Shown here: piece after piece, positions 12,100-24,500 of the stretch
How the letters are laid out: every line of letters begins with the position of its first letter
Numbering within the stretch: position 1 is the stretch's first letter
NCBI RefSeq assembly: GCF_010093595.1
Contig: NW_022985458.1
Coordinates: 434,486-498,485 of the forward strand
Source: Mytilinidion resinicola
Lineage: Eukaryota > Ascomycota > Dothideomycetes > Mytilinidiales > Mytilinidiaceae
DNA length: 64,000 nt
Direction: 5' to 3'
Position numbers and translations under genes: made by a program
Notes under the pieces: model-generated
Told to the model about the DNA's origin: nothing
What the model saw: only the letters and a program-made list of their open reading frames with translations
Database searches by the model: none

Positions 12100-12440
12100 A
12101 TAGACCTGGGTAAGATAATTTGAATTGGGCGGCCTTGCTCACGTGGCCCGCGATACTACCACGCACGTTGCCTTCTCGCATGCTCCGTCCCTGTCACCGT
12201 CAGATCTTTTTTGCACCGCCTTTTCGTCTTGCTCGACGCTATAAGTCTTGCCGACGTCCAGTTGGACGACGTCTTTGGCGCCGGCGGCGCACACGAAAAC
12301 CCCTACCCTACCCCCTCCTCCGCCCAACACACTGTAGACTACCTCCCCAAGCCGCGCAGAATAATGCCCTCATCTTCCCTCCGTCCTTTCGCGCGCTTCG
12401 AAGCGCACACGCTCCCCTCTCGCTGAGATAAGCCCGCCGC
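12100..12440 (+). repeat. Dispersed repeat, copy A (GC-rich)
   Basis: Shares a diverged but colinear sequence with 28,380-28,590 on the same strand. Landmarks in both are AGATCTTTTT, ATAAGTC.TGCCGACGT, AGCCGC.CAGAATAAT and CGCTTCGAAGCGCA. Copy A is longer because of a GC-rich insert (about 12,270-12,330) and is barely touched by RIP. The several overlapping open frames here follow from high GC and are not called as genes. Confidence 0.55.
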
Positions 12441-13042
12441 CGAACGGTCCATCGCCGACCGATAACCCTCGTCTTCCTGCCCTGCCTTGAAGCGCCTTCG
12501 GACGACCGCACGTAAAAAAGCTTCTGGCGCGTAGTCCCAGATTCGCACCCGATCTACACCGAAGGCTGCACAAATGAATATAATTATGGAAACCGAAAAT
12601 AGCGGTGCGCTGAACAGGACTGCAGCATAGTAGCGCAACCGGCCGCTGAAGCCTGTTTGCGGCATTTAGAAAGGGACGCTACGGATGGCACTAATCTAAA
12701 TGCGACACCACGGGTGACTCGACCCGTAGTTATCCTAGCCCTCACTGTAATAGCGACGCCCGTCCAAAGCAAAGAGCGCTGTAATAATTAAGTGAATTAC
12801 TAAGCTAGGAATTTAATAGTTTAACAGAATAAACAAGCATTTAACAAAATCCTCTGCCGTTATAAATATAGGATTTCACGCGTGGCCGACATCCAATGCC
12901 TCTATTTCTTCTCTTCTTAACCAGGCCAGCCTTAATTATAGTAAACCTATATATTAGCCGGAGTATCGCTCTGCTCCTTTATAAGTGTCTGCCCTTTGCA
13001 ATATTGAAATTTGCCATCTGTCTATAACCACTCTTCGCGCTG
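12441..13042. other. GC-rich to mixed spacer without supported gene
   Basis: The first 230 bases are GC-rich and give long open frames in several registers at once on the minus strand, the usual effect of composition rather than coding. From 12,780 the texture becomes AT-rich. Nothing recognised. Confidence 0.4.
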
Positions 13043-14330
13043 CTAAGTCGTTGCAACGTTTGCCGGGGAGCTTTGCGAAACGGGCACAACGGCAGGTCCA
13101 TGGCTGTGTGAGCTGTCGGTAGATTCACCGGCGTTGCGTCGCTTTGGCTCGGTCTGTGGGGGCTTAGAACGCCTGCTGGAACGTTTAGCCGGTGGTCTGT
13201 AATCCAGCTCCTCTGTTAAACTATCGGATTCCTTAAAGTCCCCCTATATATTAGAATCTCTATTCGGCGACGTTTAAAATACCCTACTTGTGGTGTAGGC
13301 TTCTGTATCCAACACTGCTGTTACGAAACTTAAAGCAGGGCTAGCGCCTAATGCATCACCCGCTAGATTACCTGTCGGTGCTGGTGCTGGTGCTTCAGCT
13401 TTAACGGGGTCAGCTCTCTCGTTCGCTTGTCGAATAGCTTTGTCCCTCTGCTCTTTTGCCTAGTCTCTTACATTTCTGTACGCCCCAGCACTCTGTCGGA
13501 AAGTGTCCAGGTTGTTTATCATCGCAAAAGCCCCCAGCTAAGTCATGTGGTACTCTAGACGGCCCCCAGGAGTAGATAGCTAAGCACGGTAGCTGGTGTA
13601 CATTTTAAAAGTGCCGCCGTGATAAATCGACGTAACAGTATAAGCGTTGTTATCGGAAACAGGCTTGTCTTTCCCGTATAACTGAAGACTGTGCATGCCT
13701 CTTGCTCCCAATGCGCCGTCGTAATAAGCCTGTCGTCCAGCCACCGCCAGCGATCCATCCGGCCCCTTGGCCGCCAGGAAAAAGTTTGGCGCGAGGGGAA
13801 GGTCGTGCTGTGACGGAGTACGTGTTTGTATCCTATATTTAGCCCTCTTAGTAATACGGTATGCTTGGTAAGAAGCTGTACCAGAACCAGCTGGAACCAG
13901 CTAGAACCAGCGATACGGCTTACAAAGCCTACCCATACGCAGTATATATACTGCGCATGTAAGATAGATAGTTCCTCACTCAATACATTACCTAACCCGT
14001 TCAACGTATTGTTTCACAACCATCCTCATGCTGCGTTGAAGGAGTGATTTGGCCGCCAATCTCGTCGCGGACTTTTCGAGCGAGCTGTTCGGGGCGCGCG
14101 CCGTAGTAGATGTCTGGGTTCCCGGGTGTAAGCGTGCCGTCCGTCAGAGGGTCGAGGTTAGTAAACGGGATTCCTCCCGAGCGGCATCTCGCGTCCGCGA
14201 TCTTGCCCTCGATGATGGGAATCACGGATTCTGAAACCTGCTTTTCTTTGGCGGCATGCGCGTCTGCCCGCGCAAATCTTTTATATTCTTTATTAGTGAA
14301 TTTAGATGGCGAAAGAGATAGTCGAGGTTA
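13043..14330 (-). pseudogene. DUF7924-like fungal protein gene split by a solo LTR
   Basis: A leftward reading frame, broken by the LTR at 13,811-14,028 and a few RIP-type stops. Upstream of the LTR it reads KFTNKEYKRFARADAHAAKE, then IIEGKIADARCRSGGIPF, then GNPDIYYGARPEQL, ending in TPSTQ. Downstream it resumes in frame with HDLPLAPNFFLAAKGPDGS, GRQAYYDGALGARGMHSLQ, TVTSIYHGGTFKMYTSYRA and TFRQSAGAYRNVRD. A low-complexity tail (KAEAPAPAPTG; RPPAKRSSRRSKPP) ends at TAG 13,043-13,045. Family assignment (DUF7924-like, unknown function) is from memory of conserved motifs. No ATG start could be fixed; the 5' limit is an in-frame stop near 14,328. Four stops, mostly TGG or CAA to TAG/TAA, show inactivation. 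Confidence 0.75.
13811..14028 (-). mobile_element. Solo LTR, 218 bp, in the DUF7924-like pseudogene
   Basis: On the minus strand the insert begins TGAGGATGGTTGTGAAAC and ends CGTCA. It is flanked on both sides by the 5-bp duplication TGCTG (13,806-13,810 and 14,029-14,033; CAGCA on the gene strand). Removing the insert plus one duplication restores a continuous reading frame (...TQ|HDLP...). The TG...CA ends and 5-bp duplication identify an LTR. Lineage (gypsy or copia) cannot be told without an internal region. Confidence 0.88.
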
Positions 14331-14694
14331 TACTAATATATATTTAAAATTCTTCTAGTTGTCTAGCTTTGCGGGCAGACGACTATTAGAGTATTTGTAT
14401 ATATTAGGATAAACAGTGTTATTAATAAGGTGTTAATAAAAGGCGCGGTTATAAACCCCGGTGCTTATTATTTTTGTTGTAGTAGGCTTAGTGCTTAGGG
14501 GATTTACTAAACCCTGTTGTCGGCTCTAAGAACTTAACTGGCTCGAGCTTATCGTGTAATAGGAAGGATGTATAGGTTCGGGGTACTAGAAAGCGTTATT
14601 AGCTTTAGCGGTAGCTGGAAAGTATCTTACAGTATATATATTCCTTAAGTCTAATAGATCTGGACCACCGTGTCTGGTAAACAGCTTTACGTCC
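14331..14694. other. Spacer, nothing recognised
   Basis: AT-rich, RIP-altered sequence upstream of the DUF7924-like pseudogene. The word GCGGGCAGACG occurs in inverted form at about 14,260 and 14,372. No other structure seen. Confidence 0.35.
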
Positions 14695-15021
14695 TTAAGG
14701 GTCTTCGAATCGCAACAGCGAAGGTAGTCGGCGGTGTCTTGGGCGGTTTGGCAACTTCTCCTTAACTAAGCGAGGAAGTTTCAAGTGGCCGGCTGGCGGA
14801 CTCGTTGATACAGTGAACAGGGTGGGTTTAGAGCAGCTTAAGTGTTTCTTCGGTCTAGCTCTCTTAACGCTTGTTTCGTTAACCAGATCTTTAATAAGTT
14901 ATCCTAAAATACCGCCGGTGGTTAGGATCCGCTGTAATAGCTAAGCCTCTGCTTTTTCAACGCCGGTTGCAATGCTTTGTTCGGTTAAGGCCGCTCTAAG
15001 CGTTAACGCTTGCGTGAACCT
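14695..15021 (-). pseudogene. Possible decayed coding stretch, unknown
   Basis: On the minus strand one frame is open for about 109 codons apart from two RIP-type stops. It reads TQALTLRAALTEQSIATGVE, then LLQRILTTGGILG, then a basic/proline-rich tail (SKPTLFTVSTSPPAGHLK). No family recognised and no start codon. It could be chance; codon periodicity would have to be measured. Confidence 0.3.
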
Positions 15022-15838
15022 AAAAGTTGTGGTTCAAGCATCTAGTAATTGTAAACAAGACGGGGGGCTGCTTAAGAGGCGGGCGGGGAGCAGCGCCTTT
15101 TTAGTGCGCAGCTTACTATATCCTGCGACATATACGGGGTTGGCGCCGATAGTTCTGCGACAGATAAGTTAGGGCCTCTAGAAGGGTTTAACCAATAATA
15201 CAGTCTAATAGGATATCCTTACCGCTGTGCCTGCTGCTTGCCGCCGTGCTGCTTAGCTAGAGATATCGTGCAAGTAGTAGCTTAGTACGGCGCGGGGTGC
15301 AGCGCGCATGACCAGTAAAGGTAACAGGGTTTCGCTCTGCCGCACTCTCACAGTTGAGGTGTAGTGGCCGCACGCTCTAACGCGGGCTTGGCGTGGAATG
15401 TTGTCGGTTTGCGCCGGGCGCCGCTCCGCGCTCGTTCCTTAATCCTTCAATAAAGCTATCCGGCCTCAGCTCCGCCTGAATTCCGCGCCAGACTTCGCGG
15501 CTTTCAGCAAAAGCACTCTTAATTGTGCGAGCCCTCCCAGAATTCCTTAATTGTTCAGGCTATCGGGCCAGCAAGCCGCAGCGAGCCGGAGCCAGGCGGC
15601 AGCCGGAATGCAGAGAGCTCTCTATTGTCGCCAGCTCCAACTTTAGGGTTCCTAAGCCAGTATAAAACCACACTAAATATATAACCGCAATAGAGGAACG
15701 CTGCAAAAGCAATAGATAGTTTCTAGGCCACAAGAATATAGCCAGAGCATAGATTAGCTAGGATAAAAACATAAAGGTGCGCATAATCTCAATAGTATAT
15801 AAGAACGAGACTAAGGACAATTATTAAACAAGTCGTAT
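15022..15838. other. GC-rich then AT-rich spacer
   Basis: Between about 15,290 and 15,640 the sequence is GC-rich and unmutated. It contains a partial internal repetition: AATTCCTTAAT/TTCCTTAAT words followed by GGC(T/C)TATC at 15,435 and 15,540. No gene or RNA recognised. Confidence 0.35.
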
Positions 15839-16141
15839 TTATTTCGCCCAATGCTCCTTAGATTCGGACTTAAAGAAAAGATTATAGCAACAGAACCTAA
15901 GCATTAACTCTGCTAGATTACGCCGTCGTATCCTATGCTGCAGATAGCCCTTCTCTAATCCAACCTCCAGGCTTAGTTCCGTCTGGACCAGAACCTGGAT
16001 AAGCGGTGCACTCTTTACAAAGCGTCTACTGCGCATATCTATAAGATTAATATACTTTCCACTGCGTCTTACAGCTATAATAACTGCACTTTTGGAAGCT
16101 ATATTTGTTGTTAAGATAATTGCATTTCCGGCAAGTACCAC
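15839..16141 (-). CDS. Hypothetical 100-codon open frame
   Basis: Open from a GTG at 16,141 to TAG at 15,839, with no ATG at the front. It reads ASKSAVIIAVRRSGKYINL, then VQTELSLEVGLEKGYLQHR and a basic-aromatic C-terminus. It survives among RIP-altered DNA, but another minus-strand frame over the same bases is also cysteine-bearing and fairly open. No recognised domain. Probably a decayed exon rather than a gene. Confidence 0.25.
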   Translation of the reverse strand: MVLAGNAIILTTNIASKSAVIIAVRRSGKYINLIDMRSRRFVKSAPLIQVLVQTELSLEVGLEKGYLQHRIRRRNLAELMLRFCCYNLFFKSESKEHWAK

Positions 16142-16437
16142 TTCTACCAGAGCTCGTCGTTATCCTGGCATTTAAGTGTAGCTAATATACTAATCTAAGC
16201 AATTAGATAAAGCCTCTTTAATTAAAGACATATAAATATAAAACTTACAACAGTGCAATTAAATCTTAGTGCCGAAAGCTTATAGCAGAGACAGAGTATA
16301 AGATATCTAACTAGCTAATATAGCATAAGAGGACCGCCGCGGCTGATAATAATGCAAATGCCTAAGAAGAATTTCTAAGGGAATAAAGCAGTTTATGTAA
16401 CTTTCTATCCCGGACGGCTAAGGCAATAGCACAGATC

Positions 16438-16972
16438 TGTTACAACCCGTAATACAAACCACCTAAGCGCAGCTGCACTCGCGGAGACAAGTAAGCAGAT
16501 AAGACTAATTACGCAGAACCAGGTCACGGGACTAAGGGGGTCACGTGTAGGGCGCATAGGGATCCTGGATTCCCCTACAGACTGCTAGTAGATAGGAACG
16601 ATCTAAGAATAGGATATTACAAGGACAGGGTCACGTGATGGCTCGTTAAGCTCGCAGAGGGAAGTAAACATAGAGCTGAGCGAGCGCTTATCGGGCTCGA
16701 GGCGCTTAAGGGCTATAAGCCCTGAGAGCGGAACAAGTAAACAGGTTTCTTAGGACGGAGCTTTTATATATAAGGACGCTCCTTTATATAAATAGGAACC
16801 TTATATTCAACTTAAAACTTTAATACTACCTATTGGAAGTAACAACCCCGTTTTATACCTAAGATTAATCTTGCCTTACCTTTTAAAGACTATTGCACCC
16901 CGATAATAACTTAACCTATACCCTGCCTTAGTGTGTAACACTTAGAAGGTATAGAAAAAACAACCTATTATA
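16438..16972 (+). repeat. Gypsy-2 5' LTR
   Basis: Starts TGTTACAACCCGTAATAC and ends CAACCTATTATA. It is colinear with the 3' LTR and two solo copies elsewhere. Its middle part holds GCTCG-rich degenerate sequence that varies most among copies. Confidence 0.92.
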
Positions 16973-17169
16973 CTTTAAACACCGCTATATTAAAGGAGTT
17001 ATATATAAACAATTAATTTAAATAGCCTTACTAACCCCTTTAGGCAGTATAACTGCTGGACTAACTCTAACTATACCTAAGGTAGCAACACGTATATAGG
17101 TATTGCTTACACAGCTATAAGTACTAAAAGAAGCTAGCAATACTAAAAATAAAAAAATTACAGCCCTAT

Positions 17170-18010
17170 AGAGAAATCTCTAGACTGTCTAAAAAAAGCT
17201 TACTACTAGTAGAACGGTTAGCTATAGAGGCTATAAAATAAATAAACCCGAAGAGTTTACTAGTAATAGAGGAACCTTGCAAGCGTTTATAACGCAGATA
17301 AGGCTATACCTGCGCACAAACTAGAGCAACCTTAAATTTAAATCGGATAAGGTCTGTATAGCAGCTACCTTCTTAAAGAAAAAAGCGTTTAACTGGTTCA
17401 ACCTAATACTTATAGACTAGCTTAGCAACGCTAACGCAGACGAGCGGAAACTAGAAACTAATATTATATTTAGTAACTATAGATACTTCGAGTTAGCACT
17501 TTAGATAACTTTTAGAAACACTAATAAAGAACGGATAGCAGAACAGAAAATTGCAGTTCTAAAGCAGAGGGGCTTAACTAGCCGCTATACTTTAGAATTT
17601 ATATAAATCGCGTTTAAGCTATTATAGGGAGATAAAGCTCTGCAAGTATAGTACTATAGAGGTCTTAAAGAAAATATTAAAAATAAAATTATATAAGGCG
17701 AAAGGCCTTTAATACTCTATAAACTTAAGGAAATAGTAATATAAATTAACAGTTAATAGTATAAGCAATAACTAGAACGGGCAGATAAAAGGGGACTTTA
17801 TTCCTACGCCTAACTAGCTAGACTAAAGCTAAGAGTAAACAACCGCGACTATAGAGATTATATAGAGATTAATATTATAAAATAACGTAATAACTAGAAG
17901 GGTAAACTAATTACTAATAAAGAGAGGTAAGATAGAAAGCCTAACAGCGCATGCCTATTATACGGAGAACAGGAATACTTTATAAATAAGTGCTCTAGAA
18001 ATACCTAAAC
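17170..18010 (+). pseudogene. Gypsy-2 gag
   Basis: A gag-like frame with RIP stops: LQAFITQIRLYLRTN near 17,280, then CIAATFLKKKAFNWFN near 17,355, and TLEFI followed by an FKLL block near 17,590-17,620. A damaged zinc knuckle is near 17,950-18,000 (CLLYGEQEYFINKC, in which some of the expected Cys/His are lost). The protein would coat the element RNA. It sits directly after the 5' LTR leader. Confidence 0.75.
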
Positions 18011-19682
18011 AGCAGCAGTTATAGTAAAGCCGAATATAAACCGCTATAATTCTATATTATAGACTGCGTACTATAATAACAACTGCTTTACCTATTAGTT
18101 AAATAAGCAGGCAATAGGGTACTATCTCACCTAGAGCCGGGGAAGACGTACTATTACTATAATAAGAAACGAAGAGTATAATAGCAACCCTATAGACAAC
18201 TACTACGCAGATATAGAAGTTAAGAGTATAGAAATCGACTACTTATTAGAGATAGATAAGGCGTTCCAGATAATTAAACTATAATTAGAACCCTAAACTA
18301 ATATACCCGAGCTATAGAATAATAGTAAAACTAAGTTATTAAATATAGAAGTACAGGTCGACAGAGTTATAGCTATATATAAGCAAAGCGTAAGAGAGAT
18401 TCTTACACGCCTTAATAAAGAATAAGAAGCGCGTAAGGCTAAAGACGCTACAGCAGGCGCAGAGCTAAAAGAACTAGCCAGTTAACTAATTCCTAAAAGC
18501 TATAGAAAGAGTTATAGGATAACTTATTAAAGAAAAAAAAGAAAAAATAGCTACAGCTACAGGAACAATAATAATAACACCAACTCTTAACGCAGAAACT
18601 TGCGCGAGATTAAATATATTTAAAGGCTTAAGCCGCAACGTTTAGATAAAATAAAATAATAAATTACCTATTAAGGATAGTAAGAAGTACTATAATAGTA
18701 ATAAAAATCGCGAACTAGAAAAGTAGTCTAGCAACAGAGAATTTAGTATTAGACTAGAGCAAGAACCGCTAGAGCTATATAGAAAATAAACCGAGATCGA
18801 GATCTATAGGGTATTACACCCTATCGGCGAAATAGGTATCTATAATAAGGAAAATAAATAGCTAGATAGAAACCACCCGCTTTATAAATAGATATCTTAG
18901 GTATTATATATTAAAGACAAATATAACAAGCATATATTGCATAAGAAATACTAAAAATAGTACCTATATCGGACAAGATATTATATTATTATACAACTAG
19001 TACTATTTAAGGAAACAGAATACTATATTATAGGCAAGAAAAATAAACTTATAGGGGTAGCTACTATAGTTCTAGACCTTTAGTACCTAATAGAATATAG
19101 AAAAGGAAAAAACTGGCGAATATACTACTAGAACTTATATCTAGTATATTATAAAACAAAATATATAAACTATTAGCTATAAAAATAGCTAAAAAAATAA
19201 ACAGGCGCTTAAGTAATAGAATAGCTAGAGCAGCTAAGAATAAGGTTCTATAGAGCAGCTAAAGACAAAGGAACGCAAACTGCAACTATTGCTACTTTAG
19301 TAGGAAAAGCCTATATTATAGAAAAAGAAAGGAACCTAGTAATATAGCCTAACTCTATTCCTATTTAGAACTATAGATATATAATCCTATTAGTTAAGAT
19401 TAGTAGAAACCTAGTAAAAGTACTGCTAGATAGTAGCGCGCAGGGAAATTTTATATTCTATAACTTTATTAGAAGAAACTAGATCCTTTAGTAATAGAAA
19501 AATAGACCTTATAGACTATATATAGTAGATAGCACACCTGTATAATATAGTAATAGGCAGGTAACTATAGAAACTTAACTAAGTATTATACAGATTAAAG
19601 AATATAGAGAAACTATTAGTATAGATATAACTAATACGGCAAGATATAATATAATCTTAGGCATACTATAGTTAAAGCAGTA

Positions 19683-21522
19683 ACGTATTCCACAAGCGAG
19701 CCGTCCACCTAAGCGAGCCGTCCACTTTATTATAAAAACGCGACGCGTCAACTTCTAACCACCATGCGTCGATAACACAACGTGCAATTAATATAAAATG
19801 AAGGTCGAATATGCATGGCTATCGCAGCAATCAATCAGCAGCAATTTAAAAGCGAACGGCGCGCTATTACGACATATAACGTACCCAGAAGCACACTTCG
19901 AGATCAACGCGCTGGAACGACCCCACGACGCGATTCTAAGCCTAATTCGAAGAAGCTTTCCAAGCTGGAGGAATCAGTTGTTGTTCAATATATACTCGAC
20001 CTGGATTCGCGAGGATTTCCGCCCAACCTGCATGCTGTACGAGAGATGGCCAACAAATTGCTCGCCGAGCGCGCCGCCGGCCACGTTGGCAAGAACTGGC
20101 CAGAGAACTTTGTCAAGCGAACACCTAAGCTCAAAACACAATTTAATTGAAAGTATAATTGTTAGAGAGCTTTATGCGAGGATCTAAAGGCAATTAGCGA
20201 TTAGTTTAAGCTTGTACGCAATATAAAAGCAAAGTATAGCATCCTAGATAAAGATATATATAACTTTAATAAAGCTGGCTTCTAAATAGGCGTTATCTTA
20301 ACTGGCGTGGTTATAACAGGCTCTAAGCGGTGCAATTGTCCAAAATTAATACAGCCAGGCAATCGCGAATAGACAACGATAATCTAAGAAGTTAATGCCT
20401 GTGGATGGGCTATCCCGCCATTTATTATCTTTTCAGGTAAGTACCACCTCTCTGCATAGTACGAGGGCAATAATATACCACTAAACTGGGTTATAGCAGT
20501 AAGCGATAATAGCTGGACGACGAATAAGCTTGGTATTGCCTGGCTGCAGTATTTTAATAAGTATATAAAGGATCGCACTATAGGCACGCATCGGCTGCTA
20601 ATTATTAATAGCTATAAGAGCCACCGCTCGCTTGAATTTAAAGAGATTTGTAAGGAGAATAATATTATTACTCTCTATATGCCAGCGCATTTATTGCACC
20701 TACTGCAGCCGCTTAATATTGGCTGCTTTGCGCCGTTAAAAAAGATATACGGGCGCTAAATTAAGGACTTAATATGCTACTACATTAACTATATTACAAA
20801 GCTAGAGTTCTTGCCAGTATTTAAAGCAGCCTTCTACAACTTAATTATAAAGAGCAATATTTGCGCAGGCTTTTAAGGCGCAGGCCTTATACCGCTTAAT
20901 CTAGAGGCAGTGCTCTTAAAGCTTAATATTTAGCTTTGTACGCTGTTGCCTCCTACTGTGGTAGAGGCTTAATAGGTATTAAAAACACTAAGCAACGCTT
21001 ATAAGCTAGGCTCTTAATTAGCTTTAATTTATAATTATATTTAAAGGTATTAAAATAGCTCGCCTACAGCAATTCTTGATGCGCTTAGCAGCCTTTCTAA
21101 AGGTGCTGCAACAATAATATATTAAGCCACGCTACTGCGCGATACAGTTGCCAGCCTTTAAAAGGCAAATAAAGCCGCCACAAAGCGCAAGGCGCGCAAA
21201 AAGAAGCGGATCCAGAGAGAAGGAACTCTAACAATAGAAGCAGGCTCTTAAATAGCTGCTTAAAGGCTTGATAAGGACGCCCAAAGCAAAAGGCAGCAAG
21301 GCGGGGCAGATTCTAGCGGGAGCGCGCGGCGCTGTGGACGCTGCGGCGAGCTAGGGCACAATATTCGTACGTGTAAAAATAATGCAGAGGTTGCTGCAGA
21401 TTAGGCTACAAGTTGTATATAGTTGATATCTATTGGCGTTGTGGAGCAATTAACGTTTAAGGCCGGTTTTTATAATAAAGTGGACGGCTCGCTTAGGTGG
21501 ACGGCTCGCTTATAGAATACGT
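19683..21522 (+). mobile_element. Pogo/Fot1-type DNA transposon, copy A (1840 bp)
   Basis: Flanked by TA on both sides (19,681-19,682 and 21,523-21,524), the target duplication of Tc1/mariner/pogo elements. Terminal inverted repeats of about 45 bp begin ACGTATTC and contain two tandem copies of an AAGCGAGCCGTCCACCT-type word. It is inserted in the Gypsy-2 protease region. Same length as copy C, and closely similar to it. Confidence 0.95.
19764..21410 (+). pseudogene. Pogo A transposase (Fot1-like, with C-terminal zinc knuckle)
   Basis: Begins ATG at 19,764, but the fourth codon is already TAA (from CAA). The next in-frame ATG at 19,815 opens 111 codons (AAINQQQFKSERRAITTY; SKLEESVVVQYILDLDSRG; GHVGKNWPENFVKRTPKL), a helix-turn-helix/CENP-B-like DNA-binding half. 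The DDE half follows with stops: KAKYSILDK, GVILTGVVITGSKR, ACGWAIPPFIIF, LLIINSYKSHRSLEFK (catalytic Asp mutated to Asn), NNIITLYMPAHLLHLLQPL. A CCHC knuckle, CGRCGELGHNIRTC, lies at 21,333-21,374. The N-terminal part and knuckle retain normal composition, while the DDE part is RIP-altered. Confidence 0.88.
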
Positions 21523-24500
21523 TATAACTTCTAAGTTAATTAGAAATCTAGTAAAGTAAGGATCTAAACGGAAAGCGGACTAAAAAGCACTCTGCGCTAG
21601 AATAAGCCTAAGTAAAAACAAAATATTAATACAGATACCTTATAAGGCAAAAACGCCTAAAGAAAAGAACGGGTAATAAGCTAACAGTAGCCTAAACCTA
21701 TAAATAGCCGGCAGCTAGCCAAGGTAATAAAAGCACTAAATATACTAGAAAAATATAATAAATTTAAAGAAATCTTTATAGAAAAGGTTTAGAATATATT
21801 ACTAAAGTACTAACCTTAAGATTACTATATTCCCCTAGTACTAGGCAAATAACTATAGTTCGGACCAATCTATTTACTAGCCTAGAGCGAGCTGGAAGTA
21901 CTAGAAAAATACCTAGAAAAGAACCTAAAGTAAGGGTTTATCCAACTATTAGAATTACCTATAGGTTACCTTATAATATTCGTTTTAAAACTAAATAGCA
22001 AGCTACGCCTTTATATAAACTATAGATAACTAAACAAGATTATAATTAAAAACTGCTATCTATTACCTTTAATTTCTAAACTTAAAAACTAACTATATAA
22101 GGCTAAGTACTTTACAAAAATAGACCTATATAAAGGGTACTACTTAATTAGGATAAGAAAAGGAGAAGAGTAGAAAATAGCTTTTAGAACTTAATACAGA
22201 CACTTTAAGTATACAGTAATACTATTTAGGCTTACTAACGCGCTAGCAATATTCTAGGCAGTAGTTAACTTAGCGCTAAAGGGCTACTTAAATCGATTTA
22301 TAGTAGTATACCTCGATAATATCCTTATATACTTGGAAACGCTAAGCGAATATAAAATACACGTGCGAAAAGTACTTAAAAAACTTAAAAAATATAACCT
22401 TATAGTAAACCTAGATAAGTATAAGTTCTATAGGCAGAAAGTCGGATTCCTAGGATGCGTTATTAGTCTAGGACAGATTAAGATAGAAGAAGGTAAGGTA
22501 TTTTCTATCTAGGAATAGCTAGAATCTATAAACTTAAAAGAACTATAGTTGTTCCTAGGGTTAGCTAATTACTATAGGCAGTTTATTAAAGGCTACTTAA
22601 AAATTATAGAGCTACTTACAGGACTTACTAGAAAGGATATTAAATACTAATAGACCTTAAAAGCGCAAAGCGCATTTAATAAGTTAAAGGCATAGTTTAC
22701 CTTAAAACTAGTATTAGTAATCTTTAATCTATAGAGACTAGTTACTATTAAAAGTAATATATTAGATAAAGCATTAGAAGTAATACTTAACTAACTAGAT
22801 AAATAAGGAAAGTTGCACCTTATAGCGTTCTACTTACAGAAGCTAAGCCTAGCTAAGCTAAACTATAACGTTTATAATAAGAAATTGCTAGCTATAGTAG
22901 AAGTATTTAGTTAGTAGAAAGTTTATCTTAAAAAAGCAGTATATATAATATAGGCATATATAGACTATAAAAATCTAATATACTTTACTATAACTAAGAA
23001 GTTAAATAGAAGATAAGTAAAATAGTTAGAGAAACTAGAAACCTTTAATTTTAGGATTATATACCGAAAGGGATCTAAAAACGCTTATATAGATGCATTT
23101 AGCTAAAGGCCGGACTATATAGAAGGAGCCGGAAAAACCAGGCAATTTATACTTAGGAAGAGAAGTCTAGGAACCCTTAAATTTAACTACGCGCAAGCAG
23201 CAGCTGCTTATTAGTTTAAGGATAATAAGTAGTATAAATAAATTAAGGCAGCACAGAAATTAGACTAAGAAAGCCGGGATTTAGCAGGTTATAACTAGTA
23301 AAGTTTGCGCCTAGAACCTGTAAACTAAGAATAAAAAAAAATCTAAGACAGTATTATTACCTTACAGAATAAGATATTTATATCTAAAACCCTATAAGAA
23401 GAGCTTATTAAGGAATTCTATAGTACACCGGCGCATAGGCACTAGGAAGTGGAAAAAACACAGGAAAAAATTGCAAGAATATTCTATTTCCCTAGACTCT
23501 GGAAACTAACAGAGAAAATTATATATAAATATAAGTATATAAAAAACAAGTCGGTATAATATATACTATACAGACTAATAAAAAGTCCTTCTATACCGGA
23601 AAGGGTATAGAAATCTATTATATAGGACTTTATAGTTAAGCTACTATAGTCTATTAAACCTATAATAGGTATAAAGTATAACGTAATATTAGTAGTTACA
23701 GACTAATTAACTAAATATACCTACTTTATCCCTTACTAAAAAGTATTAATAGCAGAAGATCTAGCCTATATATTTTTAAAGTATATTATTAGCAACTACA
23801 GGCTACCCTAGGAGATAATTTCAGACTAAAATAAGCTTTTTATATTAAAATTCTAGCAGACCCTTACTATATAACTAGGAATAAAGTATAAGCTTTCTAT
23901 AGTATTTCACCCTTAGACGGACGGGCAAATAGAAAGGCTTAATTAGACTTTAGAATAGTACCTATAATACTATATTAATTATAGGCAGGATAATTAGGTA
24001 TTACTACTACTAATAGCCTAATTCGCCTATAATAGCGTATCTACGGAAATAACAAAGGTATTACCCTTTTTTATAAACTATAGTTTCGATCTAGAGGCGT
24101 ATTAAGAACCCCGACTTAATAGTATAAGGGCCTAGAAGGCACTGCTATTAGTTGAAAATATTAAAGAGCTATGGAAACAGCTTATAATAGATATCTAATT
24201 CCTAATACTAAGGTTAGCGAAATATTATAATTAATACTAAAGTGTTGTACTAACCTTTAAAAAGGGGGATAAAGTCTACCTACTCCGCAAAAATATTAAA
24301 ATAAAATAACTAAGCATAAAGTTAGACTATATTAAAATTAGACTATTTAAAATATAGAATATTATCGGCCTAGTAAACTATAAGCTTAGGCTACCTAATA
24401 GGATAAAAATACACCCGGTCTTCTATATATCGCTACTAGAACCCGCACTACCTAACGCTAAGCTAGAAAATAATATTAAGGTCGATAATAATAATAAATA

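Noticed and set aside
12120..12665. Several overlapping open frames on both strands (up to 108 codons)
   Set aside because: They coexist in four or more registers in a GC-rich patch, have Arg/Ala/Pro-biased composition and no motif; they are explained by composition.
13555..14004. A 149-codon minus-strand open frame
   Set aside because: It runs through the solo LTR and then follows a different frame from the conserved DUF7924-like reading, so it is a shadow.
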